A DNA stretch of 64,000 nucleotides from Armatimonadota bacterium (GTDB lineage Bacteria > Armatimonadota > DTGP01 > JAKQQT01). The position numbers were made by a program, and so were the translations under genes. Of this stretch, positions 24,838 to 35,500 are shown in pieces. The first letter of the stretch is position 1. Every line of letters begins with the position of its first letter. A model generated the notes under the pieces. It saw only the letters and a program-made list of their open reading frames with translations. It was not told the origin of the DNA and ran no database searches. The stretch covers positions 1 to 64,000 of the forward strand of contig DASXVS010000071.1 in NCBI GenBank assembly GCA_036504095.1, in the 5' to 3' direction.

Positions 24838-27321
24838 GTGGAAGGGACATACCCGGCCCGCGCCAAGATCTTTGTAAGTTACAGCCACAGAGATGTGGCC
24901 GCTCTTGAACGCCTTCAGGTCCACCTGAAGCCCTACGTGCGAGCCGGCTCACTGGACCTCTGGGCGGACACCCGGTTGCGCCCCGGTCAGCAATTCAATC
25001 TCGAGATCCGATCCGCTCTGGCCGCCGCCCGTATCGTGGTTCTCCTCGTCAGCGCCGATTTCTATGCGTCGGACTACATCACAGGAGTGGAGGTCCCCGC
25101 TGTGCTCGATGCGGCCGACCGCGACGGGATCGTTGTCCTGTGTGTCATTCTGAGCCCATGCGGGTTTCTACGGGACCGAGGCCTTTCCCGCTTTCAGGCT
25201 GTGAATGATCCCGCGACGCCCGTTCTCAGCATGCCCGCCATCGAGCAGGAAGCCGTCTGGGCGCGCCTGACTGACGAAGTTATACGCCATCTGCCGCCGG
25301 AGGCGCCCAGTCTCGGACCCGGCGCATTGCACCCGGAGGAGACCGCCTCGCCACCCGGAGCGAACGGGCCCCGGAAGGCGGTTTTCGGCGTCTCGTTCGA
25401 GCGGAACGCGGTATTCACCGGGCGCGAGGACGTGCTGGAAAGTATCCGGTCCGCCCTATGGGAATGCCGCGACGACAGGTGGCCGCGGGTCGCGGCGCTC
25501 AGCGGAATGGGCGGTGTCGGAAAGACGCAAATAGCCCTCGAGTATGCCTGCCGCAACCGGGCAGCATACCGGCAGGCTTTCTGGGTGCTCGCTGATACCG
25601 AAACCTCGCTCCGTGAAGGCTATGCTGCGATCGCGCTCCGTATGGATCTGCCGGAGAAGGACGCTCCGGATCAGGGGTGGACAGTCCAGGCTGTGCAGCG
25701 GTGGTTCGAGGAGAACGATGATTGGCTCCTCATCCTTGACAACGCCGATGAAGTGGAGTCCGCTCGCCATTTCATACCGGCGGGCGGGAGAGGGCATGTT
25801 CTGCTGACCACGCGCGCCGGGGTGATCAGCCCGGGGATGAAAGTCACGCGAGTGGAGACCATGGGCGTGGAGGACGGGGCGATCTTGCTGCTTCGGCGCG
25901 CAGGACGCATCGAGTCGAATGAGTCTCTCGAGGATGCATCCGAGAATGACAGGGTTGCGGCGCTTGCGCTCAGCGAAATTGTTGGAGGCCTCCCCCTGGC
26001 GCTCGACCAGGCGGGCGCCTATATCCTGAACCGCCAACGGACGCCCGCAGATTATCGCGATCGGTATACGCGTGAGCGCATGAAACTGTTGGGAAAGCCG
26101 GGCAGGCAGGGCGCCGGTCAGCACGATCCCGTGACGATCACCTTCTCTCTCGCCTTCAGCCGGCTCGATCCGGAGAGCGCGGGGGCGGACCTTGTCCGCG
26201 CCTGTGCGTTTCTCGCTCCGGACGCGATCCCTGACGAACTCTTCCGTACAGGCGCCCGGGCGCTTGGAGGCCGATTCTGCGAGATGGGCGATGACGAGGA
26301 TGTCTGGGACGATGCCGTTGCAGAAGCCACGCGGTTCTCGCTTCTGCATCGGGACGCCGACGCCCACACTCTCTCCCTGCACCGGCTGGTCCAGAGCGTC
26401 CTGCAGGAGGGAATGTCCAGCGCCGCGCAGCGGATGTGGAAGGAGCGCTGTGTACACGCCCTGGCGCTCGCCTTCCCGGACCCGGACTTCTCTCTTTGGG
26501 GGCTCTGCGAGCGCCTCCTTCCGCACGCTCTGGTCGGAGTGCGGTGGGTGGAGGAGCAGGGGTTCGAGGATGCGGAATCCGCGGACCTGCTGCTCTATGC
26601 CGCCACCTACATAGGTGACCGCGCGCGAGACCTCGAGGCCAAGCCTCTCCTGGAGCGCGCCCTTAGCATCCGCGAAAAGAACCTGGGCCCCGAGGATCCG
26701 GGGACCGCCGATTGCCTGACATCGCTGGCGGTGAATTGCTTCAAGAGGAGTGACAATGATGGGGCGGAAGCCCTGTTGAGGCGGGCGCTGGACATCCGGG
26801 AAGCAGCGCTCGGGCCGGACCATCCCAAGGTGGCCGAAAGCCTCAGCAATATCGCCTCCGTTTACGCGCACCTTGACCGGCATCCCGAGGCAGAGGCGAT
26901 GCACTTGCGGGCTGTCTCTGTCCAGGAGAAGGCTCTCGGGCCGGAGCACCCGGATACGGCACTGAGCCTCAACAACCTGGCCGTCCACTACCACCTGCAG
27001 CATCGCCCCGGGGAGGCGGAGCCCGTTTTTCGGCGCGCCCTCGCCATATGGGAGAAGACGCTGGGTACGCAGCATCCCTACACGACCCTGGCGCTGCATA
27101 ACCTGGGAATCCTCTGTTTTGAGGGCGCGCGATTTGATGAGGCCCGGGAGTTCTATGAACGGGCCTTGAATGCGCGGGAAGAGGGGATTGGCCCGACGCA
27201 TCCGGATACCATTGCGACGGCGCGCCGGCTCCGCGACCTCTACAGGTTGCAGGGAATACACAAGACGGCCGAGGCCCTGGAGGCCCGCTTCCCGGACAGC
27301 CGTGACAAAACCGCCGCGTAG
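24838..27321 (+). CDS. TIR-NB-ARC-TPR protein (STAND-type immune effector candidate)
   Basis: The 827-aa protein has three parts. Residues 8-150 are a TIR domain (IFVSYSHRD, DLWADTRLRPG, FYASDYITGVEVPAVL), with likely NADase glutamate Glu85. Residues 190-440 are an NB-ARC ATPase: Walker A GMGGVGKT (223-230), Walker B WLLILDNADE, and GGLPLALDQAGAYI. After a winged-helix-like region, residues 570-815 are kinesin-light-chain-type TPRs (ALGPEHPDTALSLNNLAVHY and similar, about 42 residues apart). Family knowledge says such STAND proteins sense a ligand through the repeats, oligomerise, and activate the TIR, which destroys NAD+. The start is GTG after GGGAGG. It stands alone, so an anti-phage role is inference. 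Confidence 0.93.
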   Translation: MEGTYPARAKIFVSYSHRDVAALERLQVHLKPYVRAGSLDLWADTRLRPGQQFNLEIRSALAAARIVVLLVSADFYASDYITGVEVPAVLDAADRDGIVVLCVILSPCGFLRDRGLSRFQAVNDPATPVLSMPAIEQEAVWARLTDEVIRHLPPEAPSLGPGALHPEETASPPGANGPRKAVFGVSFERNAVFTGREDVLESIRSALWECRDDRWPRVAALSGMGGVGKTQIALEYACRNRAAYRQAFWVLADTETSLREGYAAIALRMDLPEKDAPDQGWTVQAVQRWFEENDDWLLILDNADEVESARHFIPAGGRGHVLLTTRAGVISPGMKVTRVETMGVEDGAILLLRRAGRIESNESLEDASENDRVAALALSEIVGGLPLALDQAGAYILNRQRTPADYRDRYTRERMKLLGKPGRQGAGQHDPVTITFSLAFSRLDPESAGADLVRACAFLAPDAIPDELFRTGARALGGRFCEMGDDEDVWDDAVAEATRFSLLHRDADAHTLSLHRLVQSVLQEGMSSAAQRMWKERCVHALALAFPDPDFSLWGLCERLLPHALVGVRWVEEQGFEDAESADLLLYAATYIGDRARDLEAKPLLERALSIREKNLGPEDPGTADCLTSLAVNCFKRSDNDGAEALLRRALDIREAALGPDHPKVAESLSNIASVYAHLDRHPEAEAMHLRAVSVQEKALGPEHPDTALSLNNLAVHYHLQHRPGEAEPVFRRALAIWEKTLGTQHPYTTLALHNLGILCFEGARFDEAREFYERALNAREEGIGPTHPDTIATARRLRDLYRLQGIHKTAEALEARFPDSRDKTAA

Positions 27322-27388
27322 CATAAGGGGAGCCGGCGCGGTCCTCGTCTCGAGTTCTTCCGAAGCGACCCAGTCACCTGACGCGATG

Positions 27389-30199
27389 TTACGCGGAGGC
27401 CGTAATGGCGTCTCGGGCGGCGAGGCGCAGCGGTTCGGTAAACTCGATCACCGCGAGGCCGTCCGCGGAGCGAACCTCCGCGGCGATGGACCTGCCGTTC
27501 AGTTTCGGCTTCCATGGTGAGGCGCCCGGCGAGAGGCGCAAGGCTTTGAGCGTTATCTCACCGGAGGCGCAGCGCAGCTCGAAGCGGCGTGGCCCGATGG
27601 CCATGCTCCCCCAAGCCGTGGAAGCAAACCATGGCGCGCGCAGCAGTTTCTGGCGGACCGTCGGGGCGATGGTGAGTGTGGCTTTGGGCGCGTCCACCTT
27701 GAAACCGGTCGCCGCCAGGAGGAGCGCCCAACTGGACATCGCGCGGTAGTAGTGGTCGCCGCACTCGATGTGGTTCCATACGCGGCCGGCGCGCTGGTAT
27801 CGATCGTGCACGCTGTGAACGACGTTCATCCCGGCTTCGACCAACCCGAAGTCGATCATCATCGAGGCGACGGCGTATTCGATGCCGGTCCAGTTCGCTG
27901 TGGTGTTCACGTTTCCGAGCGCCGGGAAATGGGCCTGCCGATCGGCTGGGTAGGAGGCGTTCTGCAAACCCATTTCGGGCGAGTAATTGTGCTTCGCGAT
28001 AGCTTCGAGGGCGGCGATCACGCGTTCCCTGGGCAGGCCGTGGCCGAGGCCGGCGAGGTTCGTGAACCATTCGCCGCTCAGTTGATCCGACATGCAGGCA
28101 TCGTCGCGGCGGTTTGTATCGACGAGCAGGCTGTAGTATTCGCCGTTCCACAATCTCTTGTCGAATGCCGGAACCGCCTTTGCGAGGATCGCCGCGTAGA
28201 GGCTGGCCTGGTCTTTCTCCCCAAGCTCCGTCGCGATATGCACCGCCGCGCGCAGGGCGCCGAGCCAGAGGCTGGCGATATAAGCCGGGGTTCCGGAAAA
28301 GTCCCAGCCGTCATAGGTGTTGCGGCGCGTATCGCGGTCCGGGAGGCCGTCGCCGTCGCCGTCGAGGAGCGCCGTGCTGGCCATGGCCCGCTGAATGTGG
28401 GGCCAGAGGGCGCGGAGGTATCCCTTGTCGCCGGTCCAGAGGTAGTCGCGGGCCGCCAGCATGACGAACTGGGGGTTCATGTCCACGCGGTCGAAACCGT
28501 TGTCCACGTGGAAGAAATCAGGCGTGAAGAAATGGGCCACGCGGCCGTCCTGCCGCTGGAACTCCGCTCCCATCAACATCTGCCCCTGCTGAAGCTCGGG
28601 GAAGAGGGCGATGATGTTGAACGAGCCCTGGTAGGTGATATCCATTGTCTGGAATCCGCAACAGCCCAGCCCCTCCCAGACCGCGAACTTGCCGTCCCGG
28701 GTCCACCACGTACATTTCGAAAGCGTGCTCAATTGGCTGGACCAGGCCGTCGCCATTTCCGAGCCGAGCGTCGTATCGTGCAGCGCCGCGGAGAAGGCTG
28801 CCGTCTTCCGCCGGTGGTCGTCGAAATGGCTCGCCAGAAATCGGTTCACATCCTCGGCATCCTGGAACCACTCCTCATATTTGTGCCCCATCTCCGGCCC
28901 ATTCGCGCTGAAGTGATGCGGGAAGTGCCATCCCAAGGTGAAGCGAATCTCCCTCTCCTCGCCGGGCGCCAGAGTCAGCGTGGAGCAGAGGGCGGCGTCA
29001 CCCCAGTCCTGACGGCTGCGATCATCTCCCGCCAAGTCGTTAAGGTACGATCGGGCTTCTGAGAGCACGGAGGCCAGCCCTTTATCCGTGGTGATCAGGC
29101 TTGGGTCCACCCGTTGCGCCAGTCGGCGAAGGTCGTCGAAGACGGCGAACTGCGTCAGCTTCGCCCACAGCTCCGCCTTTTCCGTGTGGGAAAGCGCACC
29201 GATCTCGTCATCCGACAGCATCAGAAGGCGGGCGGGGGAGGCGGCTCCGGGAAGGCTGGGCAGGCGGCCAGCCTCGCGGAACGCCCGCAGGTACGTGATC
29301 GCCGAGAGGCCGAAACGGCCATTAACGCGGGTGGTGCTGGACAGGTAGTCTGCGAATTCGCCGAGTATCCAGCTGGATTTCCCGCCGGTAACGGACAGGC
29401 CGAGGCTGCCGAGCGTCGCCTTCCGGTCCATTTCGGCCTTGGTGCGCATAGTCAGGCAGGTTGTCCCGCCCGTCTGAGTGATGCTGTTCTCGAGTCGGCG
29501 GTCGGAGGCGCCCCACGCGAGCGGGTCCTTAAGATGACCCATCAGCGAAACTTCCACCCGCCGGTTGGTTGTATTCCTCACGGTAAAGACCGCGTGGAAG
29601 CCGGGTGTGCCGCTGACGCGGGCGTCGTGCGGGAAGAATGGCGAGAAGAAAGCGCCGGTAATGGCGACGGGCAGGCTGTCGTCCAGGTAATCCAGAGTGG
29701 CGACGGGGAATTCGCCGGTGTAGACGATGCCCTGCACGTTCTTGGCCCAGCCAGCCGCGTAGAGATCGTTTTCGTCGCTGTTCAGCCCGAGGCGGCGGAG
29801 CTGTGGCTCGGACTGTCCCTGGCGTGTGCGGAGGAAGAAGGCGAGGGCGGAGAGCGGCATATCGGGACCGGCGTTGCGTTCATGGTCCGGCTGGTGCGGC
29901 GCCCATTGGCCCTGGTTGAAGATAAGCCAGTCGTGGAAGTAGCCATCCGGCCGGATCTCGATCGAACCCGTACCGAGACCGCCCAGCGGGATGCCGCTCA
30001 CGTGGTCTGTTGCCGCGTGGATGGGAGGCGAAGCGCTCGCGGTGGACGCGGTCGATGCGCTGGTGCGTCGGCTTTCCGCGGGTGCTGCCCCTGCCGGATT
30101 GGCCGAGGAGGTGACTCCCACTGCTGTGACGGCCGCGGATGCCGCTGCGGAATGGAGAAACTTGCGGCGAGTCATCGCTCCCGCGTCGTGTGAGCCCAT
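27389..30199 (-). CDS. Tat-exported GH116 family glycosidase (GBA2-like)
   Basis: The 936-aa protein begins with a twin-arginine signal (TRRKFLHSAAASAAVTAVGV). The N-terminal domain has the GH116 hallmark GIPLGGLGTGSIEIRPDGYF. The C-terminal alpha/alpha barrel has DGDGDGLPDRD, NTYDGWDFSGTPAYIASLWL (likely site of the acid/base Asp) and WTGIEYAVASMMID (a conserved Glu). GH116 enzymes are retaining beta-glucosidases, beta-xylosidases or glucosylceramidases. I chose the start at 30199, with GGAGG about ten bases upstream; ATG 30175 directly before TRRKF is possible. It is divergent from a GH97 gene, suggesting shared glycan use. Confidence 0.9.
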   Translation of the reverse strand: MGSHDAGAMTRRKFLHSAAASAAVTAVGVTSSANPAGAAPAESRRTSASTASTASASPPIHAATDHVSGIPLGGLGTGSIEIRPDGYFHDWLIFNQGQWAPHQPDHERNAGPDMPLSALAFFLRTRQGQSEPQLRRLGLNSDENDLYAAGWAKNVQGIVYTGEFPVATLDYLDDSLPVAITGAFFSPFFPHDARVSGTPGFHAVFTVRNTTNRRVEVSLMGHLKDPLAWGASDRRLENSITQTGGTTCLTMRTKAEMDRKATLGSLGLSVTGGKSSWILGEFADYLSSTTRVNGRFGLSAITYLRAFREAGRLPSLPGAASPARLLMLSDDEIGALSHTEKAELWAKLTQFAVFDDLRRLAQRVDPSLITTDKGLASVLSEARSYLNDLAGDDRSRQDWGDAALCSTLTLAPGEEREIRFTLGWHFPHHFSANGPEMGHKYEEWFQDAEDVNRFLASHFDDHRRKTAAFSAALHDTTLGSEMATAWSSQLSTLSKCTWWTRDGKFAVWEGLGCCGFQTMDITYQGSFNIIALFPELQQGQMLMGAEFQRQDGRVAHFFTPDFFHVDNGFDRVDMNPQFVMLAARDYLWTGDKGYLRALWPHIQRAMASTALLDGDGDGLPDRDTRRNTYDGWDFSGTPAYIASLWLGALRAAVHIATELGEKDQASLYAAILAKAVPAFDKRLWNGEYYSLLVDTNRRDDACMSDQLSGEWFTNLAGLGHGLPRERVIAALEAIAKHNYSPEMGLQNASYPADRQAHFPALGNVNTTANWTGIEYAVASMMIDFGLVEAGMNVVHSVHDRYQRAGRVWNHIECGDHYYRAMSSWALLLAATGFKVDAPKATLTIAPTVRQKLLRAPWFASTAWGSMAIGPRRFELRCASGEITLKALRLSPGASPWKPKLNGRSIAAEVRSADGLAVIEFTEPLRLAARDAITASA

Positions 30200-30431
30200 C
30201 GTTCGTGCTACCTCCACCGGATCTGGACAGGGGATCGCCCTCACCCCGGTCCGTTTCAAGGATTATCGTGCCGTGGAGCGCGCCGAAGCAACCGTCGTCG
30301 GCGGCCGCGCCCTGCGGTGGCGATGTCGCGGTAGACCGTCGTGCTGGTGTATACTTAAGCATCGCCCCGAATGTACCGGCGCGACGTGCAATTTCACCCT
30401 GAACCGGATGCCGCTTAACGAGGAGCCGTTT

Positions 30432-32441
30432 GTGCATTTGACCGGAATCGTGATACTGGGTCTGTGCTGCGCCATCGGTGGCGCAGCACAGGCCGCTCGC
30501 CAATTGCCGACAGGCGCCGTCGAGATCAGGTCGCCGGATGGCAGGATCCGGGCGGTGTTCTCACTCCTCGACCGGCCCGGGGAACCGTCCGCACCCGCCT
30601 ACAGCGTCGACTACCGGAACAGGGAGTTGGTCCACGCGGGCGGCCTGGGCATCGACCTCGCGCCTTCCGGCCCGATGCGCTCCCACCTCAAAGTGACGCG
30701 CGTCACGCGCCGCTCTATAGACGGTAGTTTCAGCCTTGTCGCCGGGAAGAACGCCCGCGTGCGTGATCACTGTGAGGAAGCCGTCATCTCGCTTTCGGAG
30801 CAGGGCCCGCCTCATCGCCGCTTCGAGCTTATCGTCCGGGCATGCGACGACGGCGTGGCCTTCCGATACCGCGTCCCGAGTCAGGTCGGGCTGGCGGACC
30901 TGGTCGTTACCGACGAGCAGACCACGTTCGCCATCAGCGGGAATCCGACGGCCTACACTTTGCCTGTTCCATCGTACACAACGCCGTACGAATTCCACTA
31001 CCAGGCTCGCCCTGTGGAAGCGATCCCGGACGGGGCGCTCCTGGCGCTGCCGTTGACCCTGAGATACGCCGACAATACTTGCCTCGCCATCACGGAGGCC
31101 GACCTGGACGATTACGCAGGGCTGTACCTGGGCGGAACCGCATCGCCAGGAGTGCTCGTCAGCCGGCTTTCGCCGCGTTTGGACGCACCCGGCATAAAGG
31201 TCAGGACGCGGCTCCCGCACCTCACGCCGTGGCGCGTGTTGATGATTGCGAAGGAGCCTGCGCGGCTGGTCGAATCAAACCTGGTGAGCATTCTGAGTCC
31301 GCCGTGCGCGTTGGCGGACACGTCGTGGATTCACCCGGGCAAGACGACATTCCCGTGGTGGAACGGATACGACGTGGAAGGGCAACCGTTCAAGGGCGGC
31401 CTGAATACGGAGACGATGAAGTACTACATCGACTTCTGCGCGGCCCACGGGATTCCGTATCATTCGCTGGACGGACTGGACAACATCGCATGGTACGGCG
31501 GCACGATTGTGCCCTACGTGGGGCAGGGCATCACGGAAAGCCTTCCCGGTCTGGATCTTCAGGGCGTGATCGCGTATGCCCGCCAGAAGGGAGTGCGCCT
31601 GAGGCTGTGGATGCACTCCGGCGCCCCCCGTGCGCATATGAAGACGGCGTTCCCGCTGTACGAAAAATGGGGCATCGAAGGTGTGATGGTCGATTTCGTG
31701 GAGCGGGACGACCAGGAAACGGTCAATTTCATCCACGACCTCGTCGCCCTCGCAGCGAAGCACCACCTCACGGTGACGCTTCACAACATTTCGAAACCGA
31801 CCGGCCTGAGCCGCACCTACCCGAACCTGCTGACCGTGGAGTCTTCCTGGAACCTGGAATACAACAAGTGGGACCCGGTCGGTGTCCGGCCCGAACATGA
31901 GTTGACCATACCGTTCACTCGTATGCTCGCCGGTCCGGTCGATTTCCACTCCGGGTCTTTCCGGAACGTCACCGAGGCGCAGTTCAAGCCGCGCAACGTT
32001 GCGCCGGTGACCATTGGGACGCGCGCGAGGCAGCTTGCGCGCTACGTCGTCTACGACGGCGGGCTTCCGATGATGGCCGACTCTCCGGACGCCTACCGCG
32101 GTCAGCCCGGCCTGGACCTGCTGACAGCCATCCCGACGACATGGGACCAGACAAGGACGCTGAACGGAGAGATCGGAAAGTACATCACGATGGCCCGCCG
32201 CAGCGGGAGGCAGTGGTACGTGGGCGCCATGGGAGGCAGTGAAGCCACGGTACTGAACGTACCGCTCCGCTTTCTCGGGACCGGTAGGTACACGGCGGAG
32301 ATCTGGTCGGATGATGTAATTCGCCCGAACCAGCCCACCAGCCTGCTTTACCGCAAGCGGAGCGTCACGTCCGCGGACATTTTGCAGGTCGCGATGGCGC
32401 CTGCGGGCGGACAGGTCATCCGCTTCACCCCCAAACGATGA
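30432..32441 (+). CDS. Secreted GH97 family glycosidase
   Basis: The 669-aa protein has a signal peptide (HLTGIVILGLCCAIGGAAQA) and the GH97 layout: an N-terminal beta-sandwich (VEIRSPDGRIRAVFSL, GVAFRYRVP), a TIM barrel with VMVDFVERDDQETVNF, KPTGLSRTYPNLLTVES and a C-terminal beta domain. GH97 enzymes are alpha-glucosidases or alpha-galactosidases like SusB; the Asp in VDFVERDD suggests the retaining galactosidase-like branch, but I am not certain. The GTG at 30432 is chosen because AGGAG lies seven bases upstream and the signal peptide begins there; a much longer upstream frame overlaps the GH116 gene and is not credible. It ends four bases past an ATG in the next frame. Confidence 0.9.
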   Translation: MHLTGIVILGLCCAIGGAAQAARQLPTGAVEIRSPDGRIRAVFSLLDRPGEPSAPAYSVDYRNRELVHAGGLGIDLAPSGPMRSHLKVTRVTRRSIDGSFSLVAGKNARVRDHCEEAVISLSEQGPPHRRFELIVRACDDGVAFRYRVPSQVGLADLVVTDEQTTFAISGNPTAYTLPVPSYTTPYEFHYQARPVEAIPDGALLALPLTLRYADNTCLAITEADLDDYAGLYLGGTASPGVLVSRLSPRLDAPGIKVRTRLPHLTPWRVLMIAKEPARLVESNLVSILSPPCALADTSWIHPGKTTFPWWNGYDVEGQPFKGGLNTETMKYYIDFCAAHGIPYHSLDGLDNIAWYGGTIVPYVGQGITESLPGLDLQGVIAYARQKGVRLRLWMHSGAPRAHMKTAFPLYEKWGIEGVMVDFVERDDQETVNFIHDLVALAAKHHLTVTLHNISKPTGLSRTYPNLLTVESSWNLEYNKWDPVGVRPEHELTIPFTRMLAGPVDFHSGSFRNVTEAQFKPRNVAPVTIGTRARQLARYVVYDGGLPMMADSPDAYRGQPGLDLLTAIPTTWDQTRTLNGEIGKYITMARRSGRQWYVGAMGGSEATVLNVPLRFLGTGRYTAEIWSDDVIRPNQPTSLLYRKRSVTSADILQVAMAPAGGQVIRFTPKR

Positions 32442-32515
32442 AACAAACCGGGCCCGCGACCCCGGCGGCGCTGCATAGTCGCATTCGGGCACGTTCACAA
32501 GGAGAACCGAACGCC

Positions 32516-35500
32516 ATGAGGCAATTTCATATACTGGCGCTTGCCGCCGCCGCGGTCCTCGCGCTGGTCCCCCTAAGGTCGCAGGCCACGCCCGCGACCG
32601 GAGGGGCCGTGATGGAGACGACGGCGCAGATCATGGCCCGGTCCCAGGGGCGAGGCGCCGCGACGAGCGCAATGCGGCGCATGCTTCCGATCGGTCGCAT
32701 GCCGGAGACCGAGCTCCCGATCCGGCCCGCCGATTCCATCGACTCGGTTCAGTGGCCGCCCGCAGGGAATACCCCTGTTAACTATGGGGTCACGCCCAAG
32801 GCCGCGCAGACGGGAAGCCTGAGCTTCACCGGCGCAACGCTCGCGGACACGCGGTCCTTCCCGCCGGACACCATGGGCGCGGTCGGGCCATCGCAATTCA
32901 CGGTTGCCTGCAACGGCCGGATTCGGACGTTCGACAAGACGACCGGCCTGGCAGATGGCGTTTTGAATGCGGATATGGATGTTTTCTTCGCTTCTGTGAA
33001 GTCCACCCAGACGAGCACGTTCACCAGTGATCCGCGGGTCCGCTATGACCGTCTGAGCGGCCGGTGGTTTGTCACTATCATCGATGTGCCGGGGGGCACC
33101 GGAGCCGGGCCGAACCGGGTGCTCCTTGCGGTAAGCAGCACAGCGGTCCTCGCTGCGGGGACCGTGTGGTCGTTCTTCTATTTCCAGCAGGATCAGGTGT
33201 CCCCGACGGGCGATACCGGGCTGTTCGCCGATTACCCGACGCTGGGCATCGACGCCAATGCCCTCTACATCGGCGTCAACATGTTCAGCCAGCGCACATT
33301 TGTCAACACGACCGCTTTCGTGGTGAGGAAGAGCTCCATGCTCGGCGCCGGGCCTATCCACGTGACGGCATTTCGGGGCCTGATACCAAAGGGAAATAGC
33401 GGTGGCCCGTATACACCGCAGGGCGTTGATAACTATGACCCGGCTGCCACGGAAGGCTATTTCATCGCGGCCAACAGCCGGTCCTATGGGAACCTCATCC
33501 TTCTGCGTGTGTCAAATCCCGGCGGCGCGCCGACCATTTCCGGCAATATCGCACTTTCCACGCCCGCAAACACCGCACCCATTACCGTTCCGCACCTGGA
33601 CAACACCGGTGGCACCAACGGCTACCTGGACGGCCTCGACCACCGCCTCCTCGCAGCACACCTGCGCAATGGGCGCCTCTGGACGGCTCTGAATACCGGA
33701 GTGGATAACAACGGAACAACTGCCACTACGGCCACCCGCGACGGAGTGCGCTGGTACGAACTCCAGGGCGTCGCCACCGGCTCAACGTTCAGCCTCGTGC
33801 AGTCTGGAATCGTGTTCCAGCCATCGGCCGCCAACACGACGGACCAGCGCAGCTATTGGATGGGCACGGTGATGGTGTCAGGCCAGGGACACGTTGCACT
33901 GGGGTGCAGCGTCGCGGGATCCCAGGAGCATATCAACGCAGCGTTTACGGGACGACTGGCAAGTGACCCGCTCGGCACGATGCAAACACCTGTTCTCTAC
34001 ACGAACAGCACAACCGGCTATAACCCGACCTATGACACAGGCGGCGCGAGCGGCCGGCGATGGGGCGACTATTCATTTACGAGCCTGGACCCGGATGATG
34101 ACATGACGATGTGGACGATACAGGAGTTCTGCGACGCGACGAATTCCTATGGAGTTCGCGCAATCAAGCTGCTTGCTCCAAAGCCGGCCACCCCGGTCTC
34201 ATGCAGCCCCGCCACTTTGGCCGCGGGCGCTTCGGGAGTGAACGTTACCGTCACAGGCGCGCAGGTCGGGGGCTCCGGTTTCTTTGATCCCGGCCCCGGC
34301 TTCGCGAAGCGCCTGGCGGCGGCCGTCAGCGGCACAGGCGTCACGGTGAACAATGTCACCTACATCAGCCCTACGCAGATAGCCCTCAATCTCACAGTAG
34401 ATCCCGGCGCGGTCTCCGGCGCGCGGCTTGTGGCAGTGACCAACCCGGACGGACAGTCGATGGTGAGCGCAACCGGTATCCTCACGATCACCGCGAGAAG
34501 TGGCAATCTCCCGCCCACCGCCACCGTGGCGCTCGTCCCGTTGGCGCCGCGCACCACCGATATCCTCACCGCCAACGCGACAGCCACAGACCCGAACGGC
34601 GACGCCGTGACCCTTTCCTATATATGGAAGCGCAACGGCAATACGGTGAAGACAACCACCGGCACCTCCAGCCTGTTCGACACGCTGGACCTCTCCGTTG
34701 CCGGCAACGGCGATCGTGGCGACGTCATCACCGTGCAGGTCACGCCGTTCGACGGGCAGGCAAGCGGCGCCACGGTCTCGGCTTCGGTCACCGTCGTGGA
34801 CACGGCTCCCGTAGTTTTGCCGGTCTCCGGCACGGTGCCGCACCGCAGCACTGCCGGCGTGGACATCGCCCTCAGCGGGTCCGACGCGGACGGGGATGCG
34901 CTCGTCTATTCCGTCGTGACGCCGCCGGCGAGTGGGACCGCGATCATCTCGGGCGCGACGGTGCATTACACGCCGCTCGGCGACCAGGTCGGCGTGATCA
35001 CATTCACAGTCAAAGCCTCTGACGGGACATTGGACAGCGCCCCCGCCACGGTGAGTGTGACGTTGACGAACACCGCACCCGTGGTGACTGTTTCGCTGGA
35101 TAACGCCGCACCGAGGACCGCCGACGTGCTGACCGCCACCGCGACCCCGGTGGACGCCGATGGAGATCCGGTGACACTCACCTACGTGTGGAAACGAAAC
35201 GGCACGGTCGTGAAAACGACCGCCGGTGTTTCCGCTCTCACCGACACCCTGGACCTCGGGGTGAGCGGTAACGGCGACCGCGGCGATACCATCACCATCG
35301 AGGTTACGCCCAACGACGGCCACACGAACGGGATTACCGCGTCGGCCTCTGCGACGGTCGTCAACTCTCCACCGACCGCGGTCGCGGACAGCTTTACGGT
35401 CGCGGAAGATACCGTGGCTACGCTCCATCCCACCGCGAATGATACGGACCCGGACGGCGACGCCCTCACTATCAGCGCTGTCGGCACACCCTCCCATGGC

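Noticed and set aside
25456-27324. Minus-strand open frame (622 codons) opposite the TIR-NB-ARC-TPR gene
   Set aside because: It mirrors the codon pattern of the real gene; no domain is visible in its translation.
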